Assembly (NCBI RefSeq): GCF_001949145.1
Contig: NW_019091379.1
Span: 502,976 to 517,861 of the forward strand
Length of the DNA stretch: 14,886 bases
Direction: 5' to 3'
DNA from: Acanthaster planci
Lineage: Eukaryota; Echinodermata; Asteroidea; Valvatida; Acanthasteridae
The position numbers and the translations under genes were made by a program. The notes beneath the pieces are model-generated. The model saw nothing but the letters and a program-made list of their open reading frames with translations, searched no databases and was not told the DNA's origin. This document shows, piece by piece, positions 1 to 8,786 of this stretch. Within the stretch, counting starts at the first letter, position 1. Each line of letters opens with the position of its first letter.

Positions 1-135
1 AGAAAACCTGCGAGAGCGAGCATGGACTGGAAACCAAATGCACTTAAAGCCTGGACCAAGCCGGGACTCGAACCCAGGCCTCATTGGTGCAAAGCGAGGA
101 AAGAACCGCTACGCTAACCCGCTCCCCCCGATTTG
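1..135 (-). mobile_element. tRNA-derived SINE, head and part of body (cut by window edge)
   Basis: Read on the minus strand, this begins with a Pol III internal promoter. An A-box-like TTAGCGTAGCGGT lies at 117-105 and a B-box GGTTCGAGTCC at 73-63. The B-box sits in a foldable T arm (CTGGG, TTCGAGT loop, CCCGG). The anticodon-arm region contains CTCGCTTTGCA, which recalls tRNA-Ala(TGC), but acceptor pairing is poor, so this is not an intact tRNA gene. Downstream on the same strand the body runs off the window start with a GCTCGCTCTCGCAGG-type segment. I recall that segment from invertebrate SINE bodies; this is memory and was not searched. The 5' boundary near 130-135 is approximate and no target-site duplication can be seen because one end is missing. 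Confidence 0.7.
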
Positions 136-2220
136 ACAAGGTAATGTGGTCGCGAGTCCCCCTTGCTAGGTCCTCCGTTCCCTCCTTGTTCTCTTCGGGG
201 TAACGGGGCAGCCTCTCCCTCAAAGAGGAAGATTCTATGACTGAAACTCCACTATAATTACAACGTATAAGGCTATTGCCGTATTTACAATAAAGCTCCA
301 AAATATGCAAAGATGATACCCAAAATCGATGAGTTTTCTACACAACACCGTGTCGCGTTAAATCTACAAAGGTTGGGCTATGCATGTGTACACAATAGTC
401 ACTATGAATAATGCAAGCCGCATTGGCGTTGACGTTGTGCAAACATGAATTCAAGCAGTATGCACGGGATTTCCACACGAACACAGACTATTTCTTATAA
501 GAGGTAATCTTGACATTTCGAATTTATCTTGAATACAATGATTAAAGCAAAATGACTGAAAATTATACAAAATAACTTTCTACAACAAAATACTCAACTT
601 ACAGTTTTAAGACGAGCAAACAGTCTAAAAGTCTGACTCCCTGGCTTGAAACAACGATCGGTTTCCGTAGATTAACTTCCCGACCCTGGATTTAACTTTC
701 CAAGAATTGGATGTTAATAAAGTGGTAGTTAATGAAGTAAATATACGATTTGGGCTATCGCCTCAAACTATCTCTGTTTCTCAAATTCTCATAGAGCTAT
801 CGCTCAATCGACGAAATCAAAACGTGCTATCGCACGATGACCGAGCAGGAGTCTCTCTAAGTCAAGATCTGTCCGCTGCCTCTCCAATGCTTTATTACGA
901 TTTTAACCCCGCAGAGAGATCATGCTAACTAATCTAAATGTCATGCAAATTTCGAAATTCCACACGTTTTCAAATTTTTCCCGCGTCAAACGTATTTGGT
1001 CATATTAGTCAAAAACTTACATACTCCCCGTGTTACTATACGTAGGAAGGTGGGTCCTGAAATATGCTGCATATTCATTATATATGTACCAAGGTTTTAC
1101 GCCCTCTTGTGACAGTGAGCTTCAAATGAATTTGTCAGTAAAAATAGAAAACACTGTCTGCTTTAATTTGATACCATTTCTGATTAATACTTTGGGAGAA
1201 GAAACATTCATGCTGTAAATGTACAAGTAAAGAAATTTGGGGTATTTCCCTTCTCTGTGGCAAAACATGATTATCTTAAATATTGCAGACTTTGCAGAGC
1301 TCCAAGCTGCAGGCTGTCTATCACTAGAGCAGCAACCTGTTTAAAAAAAGGTACCATTGACGTTGATCATTAGTAAAACAGCTCTGGAATGTTGAAGAGG
1401 TGTTATTTTTCCGGAAGAGCACGCAAAAATCTGAAAGAAACATATGAATCATATTTTGGCAGTGTCTCCCAAGAGGAAATTTTGTTCTGGAAAAGAACAC
1501 AATACAGTGTTTTTTGAGAAAGCTGAAAAAGTGCGGCATTAGCTGCTATTGTATTTTCCCCCAAATTTTGTTTGAAAACCCTGTAATATATGTTAGAAAT
1601 TCAGTTAAGTTTTACCAAGTTCTGTATTTGATATTAACAGTTTTGAAATCTCCCACATGTCAGATGTGAAGGAAATAGCATATAGGTTTCTGGCAGTATG
1701 TTGAACTAATTACACAACATCTAAACTGGAATTCAAAAGTGCTTCTGAAAGCAAGAAAACTATGCCAGAGTATTTGATTTTGGAAGAAAACCTACAAACC
1801 TATAAGTTAGAATAACCTATTATTTTTTAAAGATTTGTTAGTGACAGGTTAACGTTGTCAAGACTTCAATAAAGGGAAACGACATCTGAGTGCAATGTAC
1901 TGATGTTTTCTTGAATTGATGTCTATGGGTTGTTTCTGTTTTCCATTTAGTTACAACTTTATTTGACTTCCTGGAGCATGGCCAGCACTACTGACGGACT
2001 ACCACAAAAATACATGGTCCAGACCATCCGAATCCACTTTGAGTAGAAGCACCCCCTCTTCAGTTGCAAAAGAATTTTGTCAGAAAAGTTTATTTCGTTG
2101 TTGTTCGTAAGCCAGCAAAGTGCAGATTGGACCAAAGGAGCCCCCACTGCTCGGAAAATTGTGACCTCTCATAATTCGTCCAACTTGAGGCTCACAGTCA
2201 TAGTCTTGCATCATTCATGT
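136..2220. other. Intergenic DNA, no gene recognised
   Basis: Only short open frames occur (under about 75 codons), and none shows a recognisable domain, leader or composition. The one local pattern is the word GCTATCGC three times, at 754-761, 796-803 and 826-833. An octamer ATGCAAAT also occurs near 942. No splice-flanked coding exon stands out by eye, though short exons cannot be excluded. Confidence 0.5.
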
Positions 2221-2320
2221 ACATGTAGGCCTGCACGTAGCTCTATTGAGTGGAGCATTAATATTCCTCTTTTTTGAATACTAATGCTCCACTCGGTAGG
2301 GCTAATGTTGGCCTACGTGT
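2221..2320. repeat. 100-bp imperfect foldback (MITE-like or hairpin-forming)
   Basis: The inner arms 2248-2266 and 2276-2294 are inverted copies matching at 18 of 19 positions, with a 9-base pyrimidine-rich loop (2267-2275). The pairing continues outward with mismatches: the left flank ACATGTAGGCC at 2221 mirrors GGCCTACGTGT ending near 2320. The whole therefore forms one stem of roughly 45 bp. No target-site duplication is evident at the ends. It could be a small foldback MITE. Its size would also suit a microRNA-like precursor if transcribed, but nothing in the sequence shows transcription. Confidence 0.75.
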
Positions 2321-3391
2321 CAATTTTATCCAGGAAAAAAATCATATTGCAATTTCTTCTACGAGCTCCACCAATATTTCCCTAGAGTGACTACATAAAG
2401 CAGTAGGCCTAACATGTCCCAAAAAGTCACATTTAGCGTGAAAATATTGAAGTATTCGCTTCAAAAACACTTTGAATTTATAGGGTCTGCACACAGAGTG
2501 TCAAAGGGTGTCTGTATATGGAATTCTTTCCAAAATATTAAAGAAGTGCAAGAGTACCATTTTGAGTTTAAGAAAAGCTGCAGTTCACAGTCCACAAGGC
2601 AAGTGCTACATTAAAGTTGCCTGTTACTACTAGTAGTAGGCCATTATTTTTGTAGTATTAGTAGACCTAGTGGTAAAGAATTTCAGAGTAGCCTAAGTCA
2701 ATGGAACTGAGATACTATCGGCTATTTTGCCCCAATCAAAATACGAATACAGTACTTGCCAAACGTAGGCCTACATGTCATGTACATGCATGTAGTACAT
2801 GTACTTCTTATTAGAGGGAAAGAGTTTTAACGTCGGGCTTGATGCCCCTGTGCACAACCCTTTGTGTACATAAAAACACTGTACAGGTAATTGCTTCTGA
2901 GTTTTCCTTGCTAAATTTCACTTTTGTGGCATGTTATCACTTTCTGGCGGCTGTTGTCAAACATTTTAAAGGAAAACTTGTGTTGTTCGTATATGGAACT
3001 CCTTCCCTGTCTTGTTGCAATTACATGTACATCAACAAACGACGTGCGCGCACGTGCGCGACCGTGGCGACAGGTCGGCACGTCATGCACGTCGCTCCAA
3101 ATTCAATCATTCATTGTGCAAAGACCAAATTATTTTCTGAGAAAAATAAACAAATACGGGCCTCCGTAGCTGCAGTGGAGCTCAAAGTAAATTCTGGACA
3201 GGGTTTTTTAGTCGCTGTCAGGGCATTATCATCCAAAATTTCTGATTTGAATCACTCATCCTGAGATTTCTCCATAGACATGTGCACACTGCTGAGCTAC
3301 TTCAGCCCATGGTTTCATGTTTAGTCGGGCGCCGTCTTCATTACGGTATCCAGACGTTGATTTACATAGGCGCTGTCGGTCTATGGGTTAT
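2321..3391. other. Intergenic DNA rich in short palindromes, no gene recognised
   Basis: Several perfect palindromes occur here: TACTACTAGTAGTA (2625-2638), GTAGGCCTAC (near 2765), then overlapping ACATGT, CATGTACATG and GTACATGTAC words up to about 2802. A 141-codon plus-strand frame at 2839-3264 has no domain, no leader and haphazard composition. I treat it as chance. Confidence 0.45.
3042..3060. other. Alternating CG/CA tract, Z-DNA-prone, with 14-bp palindrome and E-box
   Basis: The alternating purine-pyrimidine run includes the perfect palindrome CGCGCACGTGCGCG (3047-3060), centred on an E-box CACGTG (3051-3056). More ACGTC half-sites follow at about 3078-3096. Such a tract can adopt left-handed DNA or bind bHLH factors. 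Neither role is shown by the sequence alone. Confidence 0.5.
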
Positions 3392-3490
3392 TCATGTCGT
3401 ACACGCCCTCTCTTGGTAAATGGCGATAATGGAGTTACAATACTCGTGCTCAAACAAAACAGCGCAAGAGTTGTTTGTCGCTTCATGATT
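3392..3490. repeat. Dispersed ACGCCCTCT repeat, copy 1
   Basis: The copy starts ATGTCGTAC then ACGCCCTCTCTTGGTAA, followed by a GCG..AAT..TTACAATACTCGTGC block. A CAAACAAAACAGCGCAAGAGTTGTT stretch follows and fades near 3490. The same series of words occurs in copies 2 and 3. Copy 1 and copy 2 share the preceding ATGTCGTAC as well, which suggests that the true element extends a little upstream. Boundaries are approximate. Confidence 0.6.
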
Positions 3491-3913
3491 TTTTTTTAAT
3501 CACTGCTACACGCTCCAACTGGCCCCTGAATTTGGAGGGTAAAAATAATTCGAAACAACTGATGACAGATTGTATTTCTTTCTCATTTGATGCCAACAAA
3601 TCAAACTTTCATAAACAACAACTATCATGCTGGAGAATTGTCATCGTTTGTAGACAAAAAGTGTAATGAATAAAATATAATTAAAATTCACAGGGAACGA
3701 TGCATTACGGGTTTACAGGTTGCACAGACTTCGAAGACTTGAAGCTCCTACGTTACGACTTCCAACCTGTACGTATAAAGACTTATGAATTTTTGACTTG
3801 GGAGTCAGATGGTTTCCCGGTCCCCAGCATGTCTGCATTGCAACTTTGCAACACCCATTTCCCATATACATGCGTTTTAATGCCAGTCAAAAAAAAAGAG
3901 TCAGTGCCTGTAC
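3491..3913. other. Intergenic DNA, no gene recognised
   Basis: AT-rich sequence with short plus-strand open frames (3475-3666, 3700-3918) that show no domain or leader. Nothing else is recognised before the left end of the MITE-like element. Confidence 0.45.
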
Positions 3914-4380
3914 CTTAGGTCGAGTTCGGGCGGCGTGTTCTTGACACGGGTTTCTTGTTCTCGCGCTCGATCGGCGGGAACACGACACAAGAATACTGTT
4001 CTCGGGACAGGATCACACACCACGTCCTCGTCAGGGTTTTACAGGAACACACGGGAAAACTGGTGAGATTTAGATTTTTGAACAGCTGCAAAAAGTAGAG
4101 AGACGGCTTCCAAAGCCATAGATCATGTAGACAATAGGAAGTTTTGCACACTAACACTAAATTATTTTCCGTAACACAGAAATGAATGTTCCTGTTTACA
4201 TAGGAAAGAATTCATCCCATCCAAACCTTTACTCTCGAATAACGTACATGAACGCCGCCATGTTGCATGTTGCTTGTGATAACCGGTTGTTTGTTCCCGG
4301 CGTTCAAGCGGTCGACCCACGAACAACAAATCGAGCTGTTCGTGAACATACGAGAACAAGCCGCCCGAACTCAGCCTTAG
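3914..4380. mobile_element. MITE-like element with terminal inverted repeats
   Basis: The left end 3922-3941 (GAGTTCGGGCGGCGTGTTCT) and the reverse complement of the right end 4353-4372 agree at 19 of 20 bases. A weaker match extends out to CTTAGG (3914-3919) and CCTTAG (4375-4380). The interior, about 410 bp, holds repeated TTGTTC/GAACA words near both ends but no transposase-like reading frame, so the element would be non-autonomous. No convincing target-site duplication is visible, so I do not assign a superfamily. Short open frames inside it (3915-4157, 4162-4385) are taken as chance. Confidence 0.7.
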
Positions 4381-4406
4381 AGTGATCGACGGAACCCGTC
4401 AACAGA

Positions 4407-4496
4407 TGGCGCACGCGCCAATTATAAGGACAGCTTTCATCGCCGCTCTTCAAGTAATTACTCAATTTCCTGACGCGTGAGGGAGCTGTTGATTGG
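4407..4496. promoter_or_regulatory. NRF1-type site with flanking CCAAT boxes
   Basis: GCGCACGCGC (4409-4418) matches the NRF1 core GCGCAYGCGC and lies in an inverted repeat TGGCGC/GCGCCA. CCAAT overlaps it at 4418-4422 and is followed at once by TTATAAGG. An inverted CCAAT (ATTGG) is at 4492-4496. The combination resembles a small CpG-type promoter next to the right end of the MITE-like element. I could not find a convincing first exon on either side, so promoter function is inference. Confidence 0.3.
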
Positions 4497-5328
4497 ATGT
4501 CACTCCAGGCACTACAGAATTACCTCTCCCTCTCCAGAAATGCCACTGATAATGTTTCCATTTGTGTGTAGTTGAACCTCAACGAGAAATAAACGTTTCC
4601 ACAACTGGCAAACAGAACTCTCGCTACAAGCCAGAACACAGCGGCAACCCTGCAGTGTTCAAGTTTGCGGAAATTCGCTTTAAAAATTGGGAAATAAGAC
4701 ACAATATTAATGTTGGGTACAGCGTTTTTCTCCGAGGTGAAGGCAAGAGTTCCCAGGGGGCAGGGGGTTACTGAGCCAGGCTCTTCTGGGGGCGGGTGTA
4801 AGGCTTCAAACCAGGGGGCGGCTGTGCCACTGAAGACACACCGAGTAAAATCAAAGATAAGTGGAATAGACTGGCGCAAATAAAAGTTCCAATTCTTCAT
4901 CGGCCGATTGTATGAGTCAATTTGAAAGTGAATCAGAACTGAAGCAAACACGATACCAGTCATGATAAATAAAAGAAATCACGGAAGCATGTTGTTAACA
5001 ACCATTGCGAACGATCACCACTGTTTTCTGTATACGGCAAATGATTCCTGTTTAAACGATACACAGTTCTGTTCGTGAGTGGTGATTCAAGCAAGAAATG
5101 AGAAAAAAATTTCTCTGCATAGAAAAATAAAAATATCAAACTATTGGTGTTGGTTTAGTAGTCTTCAAAAAGCTACACTCAATTATTATGGGGAAACATG
5201 TCACTCTGCCCCACTATTAATCACTGATGTTAACAATTTCATTTCTTTATTCAGGAAAAGAATTAACAAAAAGTCGTCAAAGGAAAGAACAAAGCTGCAA
5301 AAGCAAGATATTGTAGAGCTAAAAAGGT
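4497..5328. other. Intergenic DNA, no gene recognised
   Basis: The only notable content is the G-rich patch at 4750-4821. A 147-codon minus-strand frame (4520-4963) crosses that patch and has no recognisable domain. A 95-codon plus-strand frame (5079-5366) is lysine-rich from AT-rich sequence and runs into the start of a dispersed repeat. Confidence 0.45.
4750..4821 (+). promoter_or_regulatory. Two CTCF-like cores on the plus strand
   Basis: TTCCCAGGGGGCAG (4750-4763) and AAACCAGGGGGCGG (4808-4821) match the core of the CTCF consensus CCASYAGRKGGCRS at about 11 and 12 of 14 positions. They have the same orientation and lie 58 bp apart. CTCF is present in bilaterians generally. Binding here is inference from the motif only. 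Confidence 0.3.
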
Positions 5329-5430
5329 TGGATGTCGTACGCCCTCTACTGGTAAACAGCGGGTAATGAAATTGCACACTCTTGCGCAGACATACACCAA
5401 AGAAGCGCACTAATATAGTCGTTTTGGTGA
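5329..5430. repeat. Dispersed ACGCCCTCT repeat, copy 2
   Basis: ATGTCGTACGCCCTCTACTGG is followed by TAAACAGCGGGTAATGAAATTGCACA and an ACACCAAAGAAGCGCAC stretch. The first 40 bases align closely with copy 3, and the later part aligns with copy 1. The reverse complement of 5339-5352 is CCAGTAGAGGGCGT, which fits the CTCF consensus at 13 of 14 positions. Confidence 0.65.
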
Positions 5431-5744
5431 TTTAGTGCTCACGAGCGACTGAGCAAGAACCTCATAGGGAGGGTGGCGTTGGTGCACATTCCATAAGAAA
5501 TTTTATGCAGCCGATTCATTTGTTGCGTGAATGGTCATAATTGAATGATCGTTTTCCTAATCCACTCTGTTAACAACGAATTAGATTTGAAAATCTAGCC
5601 TTTTTTCTATATGTTATTTGCCTATGAACTTTGTCTGTCTTTGAACCCCAGAAGACCATGTAATATTTCTTTCAAAAGTCCTTTATCATGTAAGCGAACA
5701 GTGTCAGCTTCTTCACTTACCCGTTACCGTCTCAGTAGTTGTTA
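5431..5744. other. Intergenic DNA, no gene recognised
   Basis: AT-rich spacer between two copies of the dispersed repeat. I see no open frame, motif or repeat of note. Confidence 0.45.
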
Positions 5745-5835
5745 AGGCGTGCACGCCCTCTGCTGGTAAGAAGCGGGAGATAAAACCGCACAAACACCAA
5801 ATAAGCAAAAGAGTTGTTGCTTGAATTTTATTGCA
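5745..5835. repeat. Dispersed ACGCCCTCT repeat, copy 3
   Basis: ACGCCCTCTGCTGGTAAGAAGCGGG (from 5753) is followed by an AAACCGCACAAACACCAAATAAGC stretch and AAGAGTTGTTGCTT. This is the same order of blocks as copies 1 and 2. The reverse complement of 5753-5766 is CCAGCAGAGGGCGT, a 13 of 14 match to the CTCF consensus. Edges are approximate and no target-site duplication is clear. Confidence 0.65.
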
Positions 5836-8092
5836 GGCAAAGGTCTTCGAATGACCAAAGTACAGAGAAGGGCAAGTAATTAGGAAGAGTATTTAAGGGA
5901 ACTCACAGATTCGATTTATGCCCTATTTTTTATTCTTAAGCGCTTGTAGCTGATGTCAGTAAAGAATCAAGCTGATGTAAACTACATGCACAATCACATG
6001 AATCAAAAGTAAAAAAAAAGAGCCAAATGAATTATATACAGTTCACCGAACAATAAATCGAAACGAGATTTTGCCATACAAAATTACAAGCGGCTTCCCC
6101 AGAAGATGATTCGTTTTGAATTCTTTTAAATAACACAAGCACTATGTTTGCGGTGCATTCAATGGTCCATCCGCCCAACAAAAGGGGAGAATCTGTATAA
6201 AATAATTCAATGCTATTTTCTGATGCATTTTGAAAGGAATGCACTCAACATTGTCTGTCCATAAACTATGTTACAATGACTATTACTTATCACACGACCA
6301 TATGTTGTGGCTTCTTTACTTAACTTACAATTGCAGCGCAGAGCGAAGAAAACAAACACGCTCCCGTTTCCTAATTTCTACACGATTTTCAACTAGCCTA
6401 GGCCTACTTCGTTTCCTCGTAACACTGATTAAAAATCAGACACAGAAAAAAATAAACATCAAGCTGCACCACTGTTTCGTTAAGCCTTTTAGAGATTAGC
6501 ATGAACGTAAACCATCTGCTGAAGGGACATACTCTCTCCGTAAAGAAAGAAAGGCTAGCAGAATAGGAGTGTGGAATTAAAACCGACATAAAAAAGATAC
6601 ATGTCACTGCTATATACAAATAACTATTGGTTGCAGAGCTTGTGTACTGAGCACAAGTGTTTTGTCAAAAATGGAAGCTTATGCAATAGACCATGTTGTT
6701 TCTACAAATAACAAATGGCTTTTCTATGTAATGGTTTCTGTACGCTGTTTTGTTTGGAATGGTGACGCAAATAAAAAGTGAAAGAAATTTATAGCACGCT
6801 AAGCCTGGTTGATTTGTCGACCGACGTCAGTCCTAAAGCAAGTAGGTCTAAACACTGCTTACCAAATCTATTGATTTATAATGCATAAAGCTAACACTTT
6901 GATTCACTAATTCATGGAGGAAGTATTCAAAAGTTCATTTTATGATAAAGAATAAATCAGTCAATGTGAGATAGCAAGGACCTATGAGAGATACCTCTGA
7001 TACAGACAGAGGGCAAGATGTCCCCAGGGCCATCAGGTGGAACAGAGGTGAAATTGGATGACTTTGTACCCATGGATATTTTTATGGGTGGGGCTGGTTG
7101 GTTGGCAAGTTTGTTGACCCAAATCCCAATTAATTTGATACAGTGGCTATGTTTGACAAAGGGGGCATGGAGAGAAATAGGTGTTAGATTTTACTTCAAA
7201 GTATAGCTGCAATGATTTTTCTTTTACACAGTTTTCCTGCATCTTTGCACGTGTCTTCAATGTATGGAAACTCTAACAACTCATAACAGTTCTGAGAGAG
7301 GGATTGACGGTTTCTTATTGCTCTGCACATAAACAACAATGAATCAGCAAAGAAGAGAAAAGTTGGTTTAGGAAAATCTATAAACGCAGGGCCTTTTGTG
7401 TACAAACCAATGTAACATTAAGGCTTCTTCCTGAGATGACATCACAGTTTTGCTCATGAACATGGAAACTGTTATTAACATAAAAACAAAAAGGCATTGA
7501 AATACCCTTTCAAATAGTAAAAACAAAGTTTGAAATAAGGTTTACTGAGGCACAAAGGTGCATTTTACAGGTTTGTTGTCAAAAACATTGATAATTGCAG
7601 CTACCCTTTAAAACGAGTGATTTCGTCCTGCCCTTGTCCTGTCACACGATTTTAATAATATTCAAATTATCCAATTCAAGCTATAAGCACATATTTTTCC
7701 CCAAGGAGTATTTGATTTTGACTTATCTACCTTGAACCCACTCCGCAGAACTGTGCTGAAGGCCTTAAATAATGCCTAAATTAAGCACGAAGAAGACAAT
7801 TTTCCATACGAGACGAAAAACTGCAATCGAGATGCTGCCATTCAGCTATATTGGAGAGGGATTTTACTCTTTAATTTTTGATGAACTCTGTCGACAAGGT
7901 CTTCACAAACTTGATCAAACTTTGAAATTGGATCATGATGGATACCAATTTTACAAAAAACTAGAAATTCGTCCTGAACGAAATTTAATTCAAAATTGGA
8001 ACCGGTGAATTGGAATAAACAAGTTTTACAATAGCCTGGAACAATGTCTCTTTTGCACAAAGATTTCATGTACTTCGTCTTCAGGTGAAGCT
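5836..8092. other. Intergenic DNA, no gene recognised
   Basis: AT-rich sequence with scattered short frames. The most gene-like is a 78-codon plus-strand frame (7772-8008) with an AATAAA at 8014-8019 just after its stop. It has no recognised domain and the surrounding bases are simple and AT-rich. TAGCCTAGGCCTAC occurs near 6395. No Ig-like or transmembrane exon that could belong to the downstream gene was found here by eye. Confidence 0.4.
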
Positions 8093-8175
8093 TCAGGTGA
8101 CGTCACTTCTTTTAGGTGTCAGGTACAAGTCTTCTTCGTCACTTGGACAGGTGTGTGGTATACCCATGGTCGCAG

Positions 8176-8658
8176 TTACTGTACCGAGCAGCGGCCATCT
8201 GTTGGACTGGTCAGCNCGTCGGTCACAATGAGTAATGAAGGACTTGAGGTTGCGCTTGGAATAGTGTCTGTTGGTCTGTAAGTAGCGCAAGAGTACCACC
8301 CAACGTCGGATGAGGTGAGATTATTAATAAGCAGAATGTAGGTTGTCCTGTTAACCGTAGTATTCAGAATAACTGAGCGTTTGTCGACATCAGCTGATGC
8401 GCTAAGGTTTCCGCACCTGGTTAACAATGTCCAGTTACTTTGATTTATTGCTTTCTTCTTCCAGTAGATTACTTGATTTGGACAAGAAATGACATTCTCG
8501 GTTTGGCAATAGAATGTCGCTGTTCCACCAACTGGCACGCTCCGGTTGTGCGGAATCAGGTGAACTTTGTCAGCCTCTGATGAATGTGAAACTTTCAGGA
8601 AAACGCACACGACGAACGCAAGACCAGCTGCAGCCATTGTCAACATTAATCCAGCCAA
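8176..8658 (-). CDS. Secreted or surface V-like immunoglobulin-domain protein, copy 1
   Basis: This frame encodes 160 residues from the first of three nearby in-frame Met codons (1, 5, 8). Residues 3-21 are hydrophobic and end at K22, a signal peptide likely cut near S27-A29; an uncleaved anchor is possible. Residues about 30-147 form one Ig domain: Cys51 in FYC, core Trp66 in VIYW, then DVGWYSC (118-124) with Asp118, Tyr122 and Cys124, and a final strand SLLIVT. There is no J-like FGxG. Cys59 and Cys82 could make a second disulfide. Seven N-glycosylation sequons are present (N38, 72, 75, 84, 99, 103, 113). Leader and domain share one uninterrupted exon. No transmembrane segment follows. The final 13 residues come after an undetermined base (8216) and are unreliable; an acidic tail continues to 8093 in another frame. 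A recognition or immune role is inferred from the domain class only. Confidence 0.72.
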   Translation of the reverse strand: MAGLMLTMAAAGLAFVVCVFLKVSHSSEADKVHLIPHNRSVPVGGTATFYCQTENVISCPNQVIYWKKKAINQSNWTLLTRCGNLSASADVDKRSVILNTTVNRTTYILLINNLTSSDVGWYSCATYRPTDTIPSATSSPSLLIVTDXLTSPTDGRCSVQ

Positions 8659-8673
8659 ATCAAAAATGATGCT

Positions 8674-8742
8674 TTATAGATGTGAATACTTTTTCAAGTT
8701 CAGGAAATGATCCTTACAAATAAAAGTTCGATGAAAATGCAT
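8674..8742 (-). other. Upstream open frame of 22 codons, copy 1
   Basis: An ATG at 8742-8740 opens 22 codons ending in TAA (8676-8674), 15 bases before the main ATG. The frame is kept in the second gene copy with one replacement and one silent change. It would lie in the 5' leader only if transcription starts upstream of it, which the TATA-like box position allows. Confidence 0.25.
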
Positions 8743-8786
8743 CTTGATACCACGTAAGTTAGGAGTGAAACTGTGAGGCCGTGGTG

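Noticed and set aside
57-133. Functional tRNA gene
   Set aside because: A- and B-boxes and a T arm are present, but acceptor pairing is poor and a SINE body follows on the same strand.
1240-1255. GGGGTATTTCCC shared with about 12061 as an NF-kB site
   Set aside because: It departs from GGGRNNYYCC at a required position and the shared word is too short to define a repeat.
2839-3264. 141-codon plus-strand open frame
   Set aside because: No domain, no leader, mixed composition, and it runs through the alternating CG tract. Length is within chance for a window this size.
4520-4963. 147-codon minus-strand open frame
   Set aside because: It is kept open by GC-rich repeats at 4750-4821 and has no recognisable motif or compositional support.
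7772-8008. 78-codon plus-strand open frame with AATAAA just after the stop
   Set aside because: Tempting because of the poly(A) signal, but AATAAA is common in AT-rich DNA, the overlapping minus strand is equally open, and no family is recognised.
8079-8105. Direct repeat CTTCAGGTGA and a CRE TGACGTCA after the Ig exon
   Set aside because: The CRE coincides with the possible tail codons and stop, and a two-copy 10-base repeat is weak evidence for anything.
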